Below, in pieces: positions 8,961-20,112 of a stretch of 21,303 nucleotides of DNA. The first letter of the stretch is position 1. Each line of letters begins with the position of its first letter. The translations under genes were made by a program, and so were the position numbers. The notes beneath the pieces are model-generated. The model saw only the letters and a list, made by a program, of their open reading frames with translations, had not been told where the DNA came from and made no database searches. The stretch comes from Azolla pinnata. Its lineage: Eukaryota; Streptophyta; Polypodiopsida; Salviniales; Salviniaceae. The stretch is taken from NCBI GenBank assembly GCA_037176905.1, contig JBBBWG010032630.1, forward strand, positions 20,462 to 41,764. The letters run 5' to 3'.

Positions 8961-9991
8961 CATTATCATTAATGGTTATATTGATAGCTTGGTCTTACCC
9001 CCACACCAGTGTCCTCGAGCACGTTTCTAATGTTCTTTGTGAAGCTGAATAGTTTTTTTCTTTGTTTTAGTTACCCCCAAATCAATCTATACACAGCTTC
9101 AGCCCGCTTATTAAAATATAGGACTACTGTTATGGTCTCTGATCTTTTTCTTTTTACAAAGAAGCCATGTGGAAAGTAGATACCATTTGGAAAACCAAGT
9201 ACGGGGTTTTATCATATGTTTGACAAAGAGTTACATGATGTAAACATGGTGATTAAATGTATGGTAAAAGATAGCTTCTTCTTTGGGGTAAAAAGCCTTA
9301 AATTACATCTTGCATGGAAATAGCCCTGGTTGCCATAGTCTCAAGTTAAGTCATAGATAGAACATTTCGTATTTATCTACATGGTTACTCTCTAATGAAG
9401 ACGAGCTGTTTTTATTTACTCTGTGAAGAGTCTATGTCTTTATTTCTCCTGATATTATACCCGGGGCTTGAAGCTCCAGGGCTGAGTAAATTGATTTGGG
9501 AGAGTGGTTAGTCAGGTCCAGTGGCTGAAACCAACTAAGCATTGGCAGGTTAGATTCCACAAACTGTAAAGAGGAGAATACTCTATGTGTTTTCAGTGCG
9601 ATTGCTTACATAGTGGCGAAGGCTTTGTCCTATGCAAAGTGAATTCGACCTGGAGCTCATGTTCTATGGCCTTCAAATTTGTAGGATTACTGTGCTATTT
9701 ACATGCATTTGGTTTTTCTTAGACTGTCTTGTCTGAGTTTGGCAACATATATCTGATTTCAGGTACTTCTGTTGGTTTTTGAAGAGCAACAACAATTCAA
9801 CAAATGGTGAGTTCTTTTGTTCTGCTTCATATAAACTTGGGAGATGGTAATGCATGTCATTGTTGGCTTAGTACAAAAGTCTACAGTAATAATCTTTGCT
9901 AAAGAAAAAGGGATTTTGACGCTATCAGTTGTACTTGGGCCAAACAGGAAAATGATGTGACGTATTACTTGACCTTTTAGGACGAGTTGGG

Positions 9992-10079
9992 GCGTGGGAG
10001 GCGAACTTTTCCACGCTTTGTTTACTCGGTAGAGTTGTTCCTTTGAAAAGCTTAGAAGATAAGGACCCCCGCAGGGGTC
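9992..10079. other. Two short GC hairpins in AT-rich DNA
   Basis: GCGTGG (9992-9997) can pair with CCACGC (10011-10016). GACCCC (10064-10069) pairs with GGGGTC (10074-10079) over a four-base CGCA loop. The local GC content stands out. An organellar insertion is conceivable but unproven. Confidence 0.35.
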
Positions 10080-10971
10080 GAATATTTTAGATTCATCAAA
10101 AAGGTTTCATTCAGAACACTTTATATCAATCAATAACTCCAATTGTTCCCTTTTAATTTGATGGAATAGTGTCTTGATGGATATTAATTAACATGTTAAG
10201 TAATAGGTTATCATTGTGAGTCTTTAAAGAGTGATGATGACCAACCAATACCCATGCAACAATGTGCCGCTCATAAACTAAAGCTTCTTCTGTTGAAGGA
10301 TTGAAAAGTGCCAAAAACACTCAAAAGGAAAATGGTCAGAAGCACCTTCCTGAACGGAGGAATGGCCCCACTTTAGATTGAGAAAGGTTAGTATAAAAGT
10401 TTGGACTTTCTTTTCGTGTTGTTTTCTCTTGTCGGGGTGTAACCTCTTATTATTATTACCTCTGATATGTTCACGAGTAATTCATTCATGTGTAGCTCTT
10501 TAAAAAAGCATTTGTAGAAGTGGCATTAATCAGCTCTTAGATCGGTAGAAACAGATCACTAAACAATCTTTGAAATGCATATAGAATAAAACCCTTGGAA
10601 ACTTATAAATGATCATCGCATGTTCAAAATTTCCTCCATTGTTTGAATGTGTTTGCATTGCCCAGCACATACTTGACCTCAAAGCCCGATTTCTTTTGAA
10701 GGTATTACTTATTCATCGATTCTTCTGACATTAGTGGGGCATCTGAGGTCTCTATAGTATTGCAAATGTGGCGGTGAATCACATGGTGCGACAACCTTTG
10801 TGCAACTTTTCGTGCATTGTCTGCTTAGAACATGTTCGGTTTATGCCTATGCATCAGTGATATTGGCTTTGATGAGACATGGGCATATATGCATGTGGCT
10901 TTTCGGAACTAAAAGGAACACGTACATGCCTTTAGGAATCAGACAAAAATGCTTAGCATCATTATAATGCA

Positions 10972-11029
10972 CCATCACCGCCACCACCACCACCATCATC
11001 AACATCAGCATCAGCATCAGCATCAGCAT
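10972..11029. repeat. CAC/CAT/CATCAG trinucleotide repeat patch
   Basis: A CCACCACCAC run passes into CATCAT and then about four CATCAG hexamers. The reverse strand reads as poly-Met/Leu/Val, which is an artefact. Confidence 0.88.
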
Positions 11030-11730
11030 TATAGTAATGTCTATCTAGAAAAAGCTAGTGGGCAAAGTTTGCTCCATGCTAACTATAATGGTAGTCAAAT
11101 GTAGAATTCGATGGAACTTGAGCTTTCAGAAGTTTTAGAAATAAGGCTGAAGATAAAATATCGTGAGAGAGATGTACTTCCTTCCTAGCATGTGCTAAGA
11201 ATGACTCTTGTGATTAGGGTATAGCATTTGCCCTTAACAACATGTTTGGTTCCTCACCTGTCGCAATTGCTTTCATGCATAAACAAGAAACGGGATTTAC
11301 AAGATGCCAATAATCATTCGACCGATCCTCTTTCCTTTGAGACCTTCTCACTCCATGAAACTACTCTCATTTAAAAATTCCACCATGCTTTCTACTTTAT
11401 ATGTATAGAAAGTTTTGGGTTATCCCTATCAGCATCCATTCTTTCATTACTATCAACTGTGAACACATAAGAAGATCCACACTCCTCTTCTAGACAATTT
11501 CACTGATAAATAGAAATAGAAATAAAGATTAAAAAAGGACATTGAGAGCAATTTTGATCTACATTTGGAATAATTTGGAATAAATAAGATTAAAAAAGGA
11601 CTATCAAATGTTAAATGGAGATGGCCCTAAACCCTACAAGGGATATTGTGTTGTTTAAATGTGCAAGACACTATGGCATGTCAAGTGTTATCCATGTTAT
11701 GTCATAGTACGTATGCTTATAGTTCTTGGG

Positions 11731-11962
11731 CCATCCAAGTGTGGAGTCAAATTAGGGTTGGGCATGTGCATGTGTAAAATGGAGATGATTCCACCTACTA
11801 TTCTTGTAATAATATCAACCCCTTTTCTATCTTTCATGTTCTTAGGCATCCAAGTGTGGACTCAAATTAGGGTTGGGCATGTGCACGTGTAAAATGGAGA
11901 TGATTCCACCTACCCTTCTTGTAATAATTTAAACCCCTTTGTTATCTTTTATGTTCTTGAGA
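11731..11962. repeat. Tandem duplication, 115-bp period
   Basis: The block starting CATCCAAGTGTGGAGTCAAA at 11732 recurs at 11847 with few changes (GAG to GAC, GCATGT to GCACGT, TATT to CCTT) and ends GTTCTTGAG where the first copy ends GTTCTTAGG. High identity over roughly 110 bp indicates a fairly recent event. Confidence 0.9.
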
Positions 11963-12480
11963 TTATATTTCTCTTCAACTCTCTCCCCCTCTCTTCTCTC
12001 TTACTCAAGTCTTCACTTAATTGGCCTTGTGTTGGCTAAATGGCTCACTTCATTACTAAGTAACTTTTATTGAGTGGTAATGGTAGTAAGTGAGGGAAGA
12101 CACTTGCTTTGCACTTGTATAAATAGGAGGTTCGATGTCCATTGTACTTTAGTGAGTTTCTATTATTAGACATTGTAATTTACAACGTTACTCTTCATCT
12201 TGTGTGTGCATCACTCGTGTAGTTCTCTATACGAGCACAAGACCTCACACTCATTGTTGTCTTGTTGAATCACTCAATATCAACCGATATAACATTTTGT
12301 AAAACTCAACTAGAAGAGGTGATTATTCCATGAGAGTTTGATAATCATCAAGATCTTCTATACACATCTTGTCGAATTACTTAATGCAAACCAATCCATG
12401 TTTCCATAGATCCACGAGAATTCGATGATCAGACGCACAAGAATTTGATGATCATCGAGAGCTTCCTGAAACAGGAGTAA
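11963..12480 (+). mobile_element. Possible LTR fragment (plant copia-like) with TATAAATAG box
   Basis: TTGTATAAATAGG at about 12117 is followed by a transcript-like region with TTGTAATTTACAACG and repeated GAATTYGATGATCA phrases. That arrangement recalls the U3-R-U5 layout of plant LTRs. I see no TG...CA ends, target-site duplication, tRNA primer-binding site or gag/pol frames, so a solo or decayed LTR is only a possibility. An ordinary promoter-like AT-rich stretch is the alternative. Confidence 0.25.
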
Positions 12481-13168
12481 CATGAAATCTTTGCTTACAT
12501 AAGCTTGTCGTCGAGACTGCTTGAATCAGTAGAAATCGGTTGCCGATGTGGTGGTTGACAGATCAAGGCATTGTGTAGTGCTCATCTACACTTTGGAACA
12601 ACAGGTAACAAGAATATGTTCCACTGAGGTTTTAGCTAATTATAAACATATCAAGGACTTGAGAAATGATCATTATGATCTACAATATTTCCATGGAAGG
12701 AGGGTATCTTGTATAAATAGTTTAGATTTTATTTACTCTTACAAAATGTTTTAGTTAATAATAATATTTTAAAAAGATTGAAATATTTCACAGATGTTAT
12801 TTTAATTATTGGTTTTTATTTACATGTTATAATCACAATAATTAAACAAGATTATAAGAGGATAAGATATAAAACATTAGTATATTGATTGAATAATATA
12901 ATATGTACTATAAGAGAGTAATTTTTAAGAATGACAGCTAGATTTAGGGTGAAGGGTCTATGTATAAATTTGTAGAAGAGATAAAGACATTAATTGATAT
13001 GTGGGTAAGTATCATGAGTACCAATACAAAATGACTTATATGTATATTCGAATTTATAATTTATATGTACAAATACTTAGATCTTATCTATCAATATATT
13101 TCACTTAAATTAATATATATTATATTTGAATACTTGATAACATCTTAAAATATTAACATCATGAAACG

Positions 13169-13196
13169 ACTTGTGATGTTTGCTAACATCACAAGT
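13169..13196. other. Perfect 12-bp hairpin, TGCT loop
   Basis: ACTTGTGATGTT at 13169-13180 is exactly complementary to AACATCACAAGT at 13185-13196 across a four-base loop. No T-run follows that would suggest a terminator, and none is expected in a plant nuclear genome. It could be the tip of a fold-back element. Confidence 0.8.
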
Positions 13197-14415
13197 GATC
13201 AAATGCATGCAAGCCACTTAGCTATTTTGCACGATAGCCACATTGAGGGCATGCCTAGTTGTATAAAAGGCTAGAAGGTCTTACCATTCAATCATTTTGA
13301 TTCAAGCTATCATGACTTAAGCTCATTGACAACAATAGATTTATAAGATATAAATTTGACAAGAAGAAAATTAGAGAAGAATAATAAAACAATATATTTA
13401 TTACTAAGAGACTTAGATACAAGTTGTCGAATATAGTCTTTATTTATATAGCCATTGTAGAACTTAGCAAACATGCATGCCATCCTCGTCATTAATTTGA
13501 GTAGGTCAAAATGTCATCTAAATAGTTGGTACAAAGTCATTGTAAATATATAGTCAATATGGATCTATAGTTGTTACAGGCCTATAGTTTATACGTGGTT
13601 ATAGGTAGTATAAATTTTTTATATTTGGTATAAACTCGTAAAGCTGTAGGTGGTATAAACTGATCCGATGACACATGGTAAAGAAATTTTTTTTACTAAA
13701 AAAAACATATAAAGGTAAATTTAGAGTAACATTAAAAGCTACTTTTAATATGTTTATTTTTTTATACATCACCCATTCACTCTTAAGCTCTTTAAGATCT
13801 CCTAATGACCTCTTTTTTACTACCTCATAAACTCTCCCATACTTTCTCATACTCCATACTCTTAAAACCTTAAGAATCGAGATTCTCTAAACCTTAAATC
13901 ATAAATATATTGAACCTAAAACATTTAGTCTCTTATATTACTTGATACTACATAACCTCCCAAATTTCTTCATAGTTTCTCAAATTATTTAAATTGCACA
14001 TGAGTTCTCTTTTTTTCTTCTCTTAATTATTCTCGAACATTCTTTTCTTGTCTTAATCTAGAGAGTAATTGTTATTAATTTCTTTGAATAAAAACATATG
14101 ATTATATTTACATTACGCTTTAAATGATTATATGGGGACTATTTAGTGTTAAATTTCTTCTTGTCCTAATTAGCCTCAACTTTTACAGTTTGTCATCGAT
14201 TTTTGTGATAACATGATACATAAAAGTTACAATTCAAGGTTAGAGTGAATTTGTTCTATTGACTTGTAGTCGAGAAATATATCGAGTGTCATTGTACCCA
14301 AATAAGTTCTTGGCTACCTCAGATGTGGATATATACTAATTGGCCTCAATTTTTAGAGTGTAATGTACTCTTAGAGTTTTAATATCACTTTACCTGTCTC
14401 CTATCTCCTTTTCTA

Positions 14416-14434
14416 TCTCTCTCTCTCTCTCTCT
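14416..14434. repeat. Microsatellite (TC)n
   Basis: About nine TC units in a pyrimidine-rich context. Confidence 0.85.
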
Positions 14435-15160
14435 TCCAGCCCTACTCACTCCAGCCCTTGCTTTGCTTCGTTTTATTTTAGCACTTCATCTTACTTGAAG
14501 ATTATGAAAAGATTTACTAATTAGATTGTAATGATGGGAAAGAGGCATTATCGAGACTATACTCCAATAATATTTATTAAGGTAACACTACTAGAGTAAT
14601 ACAATTTAACAAGAAAGAATATTTATTTATATAATTCGATAACATTAAATAATCAATCAATTTGATCTAAATTATTTAAAAGATGATAGCATCACTAATA
14701 AAACGAACTATTAGTCATCAAGATCATGCTATTAGTAATAATAATAAAACGTATTTTTGGCAACAAGTTCATAATATTAAGATAAGCCTATATTTTCAAT
14801 TTTTGATAACGAATCTCCTTAAACACCACACATCCTACTCCTTACGTATTATGAGCTAGATACATCCCACGAATTGATGAGTAATATCAAACCAACCCCT
14901 ATTTTGAGTGTCCAGTCTGATAAACATTTGTTGGAGGAACTACAAATTTAGTTCTAAAAGTAAAAGGCTATGTATGGTGCGAGTTGATGATAGACACGTT
15001 AAAAATATTATATATTTGGATGATGAAATTGCTCTATGTACACTGTGTCAATTGTTTGCATCCAAATCTAGAGGCGGCATTAAAAAAATACAAAAACAAC
15101 TAGAAGGAATTACTCTCTTTATCATTAAAAAAAACTATTAATAGGATTTTTAAGGCTAAT

Positions 15161-15237
15161 AATATATATATGTGTGTATGTCTATTTGTCTATGTATATG
15201 TATGTATGTATGTATGTTATGCTATGTATGTATGTGT
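15161..15237. repeat. TA / TG / TATG microsatellite region
   Basis: TATATATA, TGTGTG and several TATG tetramers occur in succession, about 150 bp downstream of the P450 stop codon. Confidence 0.88.
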
Positions 15238-15391
15238 AAGAGATAGATATATGGAAAGGCCTTAGCAACAGGCATTCAATCAAAATTGGTTGGCAGATAC
15301 TTATCGATGAGTATTTAGGGTTGAGGGTTAAGGGTTTGAAATGCAGCGCTTTTTTTGTTTCGTCTTTCTACAAGCGGTTTTTTTGTTTTTT

Positions 15392-15823
15392 TTAGGAGAG
15401 GCTATGGTGGAGGATGAGCTGGGCACCGTGCTGGGGCCGAAGTGTGAGGAGCGTGACGGGGGCGTGGCGGTAGGCGGGCGACAGTGTGAAGCGGAAGCGG
15501 CGGAGGATCATGGAGAGGACGATCTTGGTCTCGAGGAGCGCGAAGGCCTGGCCGATGCAGTTGCGGGGCCCGAGGGCGAAGGGCAGGAAGGCGAGCGGGT
15601 GGGCGCACGCGCGGGCGACGCCGTGCTCGAAGCGCTGCGGCCGGAACTCGTGCGCGTCGTCACCCCACAGCTCCGCGTCCAGGTGGAGGCCCAGCACCGG
15701 GACCCATGCCGACGCGCCCTTGGGTATCCACACGTCGCCCAGCCGCACGTCCGTCAGCGCGTACCTCGTCACCACGATCGCTGGCGGGTACAGCCGCAAC
15801 GTCTCGTTTATCACCATGCCCAG
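15392..15823 (-). CDS. P450 exon 5 (residues 423-565)
   Basis: The acceptor GGTGAAG precedes CTGGGCATGG, and the exon runs to TAA at 15394-15392. It carries ETLRLYPP, the PQRF variant, FLPFALGPRNCIGQAFALLETK around the heme ligand, and RHAPVTLLTLRPQHGAQL near the end. It is very GC-rich, and long shadow frames on both strands result from that. Confidence 0.95.
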   Translation of the reverse strand: MGMVINETLRLYPPAIVVTRYALTDVRLGDVWIPKGASAWVPVLGLHLDAELWGDDAHEFRPQRFEHGVARACAHPLAFLPFALGPRNCIGQAFALLETKIVLSMILRRFRFTLSPAYRHAPVTLLTLRPQHGAQLILHHSLS

Positions 15824-18103
15824 CTTCACCCCACCAGCAAAATGGCGAGCAAATCATATCAAATCAATTCAAATCAATTCATATCATATCATATCAATTC
15901 CAAATCAAATCAATCAATCTCCCTCATCAATCCATCCCTTTTCGCCCATCCGTTGCTGCTGTGTGGCTGCACCATGTACTTCTTCAAGCTCTCCTACCAC
16001 TTCCGCCTCTTTGTAGATATATTTATTATTCAAACCTTTCGCCTCTATTTTCTTCTGTTCTTTCAGAAAACGTATAGTAGCTACTCGGAATGGGAACGTT
16101 GTTGGGAGCCTAAGCGAAAATTCGAGAACGCGAACGTGCGACGGGCAAACAAACAAATTCTCAATTTTTTTTTCTTTGTTTCATTTAATACTAGACTTGG
16201 TGCTCCCTTGCAATCGGCATTATCATGGGACAATTAAAATCGAAAAATGATACATAAAATTTTAACTTATAACAAAAAAGTTGTGTAAGGTTTTTCCAAG
16301 TCTAATACCGTTTAAAAAACCAAAGGTAACATAAAATCGATGAATATTTAATAATAAGTTTTAATCCTTTTATTGTAATGTTTAATAGTTGATATTCACA
16401 ATTATCATTCGTTGTGTGCTCGACCAGTTTTTCTTATTACAACGTGATATTGTGAGGATTCTGCGGATCAAACAAGTCGATCTAGAAAAAAAAAACTTAC
16501 GATTTTAAGCTTGTGCAGAGCGCTAGCGTCTGGCGGCTCGACTTTGCCTTGGCCCCCGAGGACCTCCACCACCTCCGCTCTAGCCTTCTCTTGCCACTCA
16601 GGGTTGGATGCGAGCAGAAGCAACGACCACGTCAGCAAACCTGCCGATGTCTCGTGGCCCGCGAAGAAGAAGGTCTTGCACTCATCCATGATCTGCTCCA
16701 TGTTGAGCCTCCTGCGCCCTGCGTCTGACTTGGGCTCCTCGATGCCCAAATCTGACAACTGCTTGCCTTCTTCTGCTTCGGCTTCTGCTTCTTCTGCTTC
16801 CGCTTTTGCTTCTTGTGCTTCTTCGCTCGCCGCCAGCATCAAGCCGAGCAGATCGTTCCCGTACGACTCCATGCGCCCGACGCGCACCGAATCTCTTCTC
16901 TCTTGTATGATCTCCTTCATCAAATTCCCCATCTCTCGTTTCAGCCGCCAAATCTCCCAGTTCCAAGTCGTCGGCAAGAACCTATGAAAAAACCAACATT
17001 CCTTGGGCCTTACAACATAGTAAACCTTACAAATAAGGGAGTCTCTCACCTTTCGCTAGGGGGTGGTTGGTGTGGACTAACACTAAACTTTTTCACTCCA
17101 ACAGTCCGTTACGCTTTGGGCTCTACTATACTAACCATACTCTCTCATCTTTGCTCTACAATGTGTGGTCTGTAGTCTTCTAACACTAACACTAACTTTT
17201 TACTCTTTAACATTCCTTTTACTCTTTGGGCTCTACTGCACTAACCATACCAATGAGGGTGGTCACGTGGTCTAACGCGATGTTTGACGAGTTCTCTCTA
17301 AACAAAAAAAAACGATCGTCAGAGATGCAACAAGGAGCAAGTTCATACACACAAAGAAACATTTCTGCGTTGATACCACCCACCTGCTTCCGGGGAGCCA
17401 GACAAAGTGCGCAAAGCGGAGGGTGAGCTTCTGGAGGGAAGTGAGGAGGTCGAAGATGCGCTTGCCCTTGTCGTAGCTGCTTCCGAACTCGGTGCACGCG
17501 ATGATGTCTGCGGTGAGGACGCGGAGGTGGGCATGAACATCGACCTCTGCCTCGGCTCGATCGCCGATCAGTTTCTCCCACGTCTCGAGCATCGCCTCCG
17601 TGCACTTGCCCATGACCCCAGCAAGACCCTGGCAAAACCACCCAAAACATCGATTATGCTTAAAACAAGCCTTCTCCTTCTTCTTCGTAAATCTAATGTT
17701 TGTATTAAAACAACATGACAATAACAACAAAAAAGCCTTGCTATCGAAACCACTATAAAAGTAGCAATGCGACAAGGTCTGAACCTTCTAAGGAGCTACA
17801 CCTTCTTCATAAATGTATGTTTATATTGAAACAAGCACGACAATCCGAAGAAAACGTTGCTATTGAAACTTCTTGTGTTAAAAAGTAGCTCTGTAACAAG
17901 GTCAACCTTCTAAGGTGTTGCAACCTCCTTTCTTTCTTTCTTTCTTTCTTCTTCCTTCTTCCAATGGTTGCATTCGACGCCCATCATGTCACACCACCTC
18001 ACCAATCTGTGCAATACATTGGAGATCTATGCACACACACACACACTAGATCGATCCTCGAGAAATAAATGTGCAATGGTACTCTCAGATACATGTACTC
18101 TAG

Positions 18104-18139
<36 letters not shown>

Positions 18140-19772
18140 TCTCTCTTCATACATGGTACTACTGATGGACTGGGTACACATCCCATTATTGTTTTGTTTT
18201 GTCTCATGGACCATGGACCCAGGTGTTGGCTTTTGTAAGAAGAGAAAGGAAGAAAGGGAAGAGGGCATCACACACCTTGACCAACCTTATTCTTTCTTCT
18301 TTCTTTGATGTACAAACATCCCATTATTGTATTGTTTGTCTCATGGGGCCAGGTAGGGCCTGATTGAGCTGTTTTACCTAGCCCGATTCAGCCGTATTAC
18401 TCACCTTGAATCAGGCAGTAGTCGTAAAACAGATCGACGAGATCGACGACGTTAAATATGTCTTTTCTTTCTTTCTTTCTTTCTCTTCTTTTCATTCAGA
18501 GCTAAGGATCCACATTATCACCATCGAGACGTTAATATATCTTTCTTTCGTTCGTTCTTTCTTGATTTTCATTCAAGGTTAAGTGTGGATATTATCAGCA
18601 TGGGGTTAAGTGTGGATATTATCAGCTTGGAAGACGTTAATATATCTTTCTTTCATTGTTTCTTTCCTTCTTTAGTTTCATTCAAAGGTTAAGTGTGGAT
18701 ATTATCAGCTTGGGGTTAAGTGTGGATAATATCAGCTTGGAAGACATTAATATATCTTTCTTTAGTTTCATTCAAAGGTCAAGTGTTTGTACCATCACCT
18801 TGGAAGACATTAATATATCTTTCTTTCTCTCTTTATTTTCATTTAGGGCTAAGCATTTGCAATTACGTATCGTCTCCTCTGAAGAAGACTAACGTCAGAC
18901 ACATCGTGCCCTTGAATCAAAGCTAACGAAGTAGGCAATCATTATACACAGATCAGGGGGTTGAAAAAAAACAAACAAAAGCAAATCTATCTTATCTGCA
19001 TTTGTGTTTTTTGAGATTTTATCTTACCTTGAGCCTCTCGAGGTGGAAGGCGGGCGCGATGGCGCGGCGCTGCCGGGCCCAGTCGTGCCCATTGGCCATC
19101 ACGAGGCCGCGCCCGAGGAAGTGCTCGCAACACCTCTGTTGGATGGGCGACTTCCCGTACGCGAGAGCCCACCTCGCCGAGAACACCTCCCTTATCAGCT
19201 CCGGCTCCGTCACCACCACCCTCGGCTCCGATGCCTCCCAGAACACGAACCTCTTCCCTGATGATCATAGTTCACCATCCAATCGCCCCGATTCGTTATG
19301 CAAATCTTTTCCGCTACTGCATTCGTGCAAACAACAGATAACCCCCCGCCCCCGATTTCGAGCGTGATCATCCAGACCACAAAAAGGAATAGTTTAGGAT
19401 TGCGGCACGTTGCGGGAAACGCCGGTTTGGCGGCACTTCTCAAACGCTCGATTCTAGCGAGCCGATTGGGGGAGTTTTATAGTATAGCGCGGATGGATCG
19501 CGGGCGCACGGGATTTGTCAATGAGTCGCGCGCGCCTCGAGCAAACGAATCGCGCGTGTTCAGCGGCTCTCGACCGGACGAAATCATGCATGATCAATTG
19601 TCGCACGCGATTAGTGGACTTGATTCGGATGAATCACGCGCGATTAGCGCGTGGATTCGATTAGATTACGGAGGAGGATGGAGATGAATCGATCAGAAGG
19701 ATCGGCATACATACGGCAGATTAAATGAATAGAGGATCGATCGATCGAATCAATCGATCGATCAATCGGGTG

Positions 19773-19820
<48 letters not shown>

Positions 19821-20112
19821 GATCGATCGATCGACGCATTTACCGTAGATTTGCTTCCATTTGGTGTAGTAAGGGAGCATGCGGCGGAGGATGTCGTGGG
19901 AGAGGGAGGGCATGTCTCGCGAGATCTCGAGGCTCTCCAGCTTCATGATTTCCAAGTAGTTCCCGGCCAAGAACGCGGGAGCTGGGCCCGAGAGGCCCTG
20001 GCGAGCGAGGGCCCTGCGAAGAGCCCGGGGCTTCAACCACAAGCACCTCGCGGCCGCCATAGCCACCGCCATCGCAATCGCAATCGCCATTGCCTTCACA
20101 ATCATCATCAGA

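Larger units (their letters stand above)
8961..15391. other. Long AT-rich intergenic region, no supported gene
   Basis: No frame above about 80 codons with protein-like composition, and no conserved motif, was found on either strand. Identifiable contents are two short hairpins near 9992-10079, a CAT/CAC/CAG trinucleotide patch, a 115-bp tandem duplication at 11731-11962, an LTR-like stretch to about 12480, a perfect 12-bp hairpin at 13169-13196, a short direct repeat around 14167 and 14336, and TATG/TG microsatellite DNA at 15161-15237. Between about 12750 and 15150 the sequence is very AT-rich. The polyadenylation site of the minus-strand P450 should lie at its right edge but is not evident. 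Confidence 0.6.
17629..19027 (-). other. P450 intron 2 (1399 bp), built largely of tandem repeats
   Basis: The intron contains a 122-bp duplication (17672-17915), (TTTC)n, a (CT)14 tract at 18107-18134, a 138-bp-spaced duplication around 18182 and 18320, and a five-unit minisatellite (18448-18886). Little of it is single-copy. No alternative exon is supported. Confidence 0.85.

Noticed and set aside
9490..9600. SINE or tRNA-like boxes (GGTTAGATTCC with TGGTTAGTCAGG upstream)
   Set aside because: The B box has one mismatch, the A box is poor, and no poly-A/T tail or target duplication is visible.
10225..10300. Possible C/D snoRNA (GTGATGATG then CTGA)
   Set aside because: There is no terminal stem and the C to D spacing does not fit. 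The boxes are short enough to occur by chance.
15486..16016. Plus-strand open frame of 176 codons
   Set aside because: Also a shadow of P450 exon 5 running into intron 4.
15341..16237. Plus-strand open frame of 298 codons
   Set aside because: It is antisense to P450 exon 5 and intron 4. It stays open because the exon is GC-rich and lacks stop-like triplets; no motif is seen.
16511..16987. Plus-strand open frame of 158 codons, Ser/Ala-rich
   Set aside because: Antisense to P450 exon 4; its composition mirrors the Glu/Ala repeat and the conserved P450 motifs.
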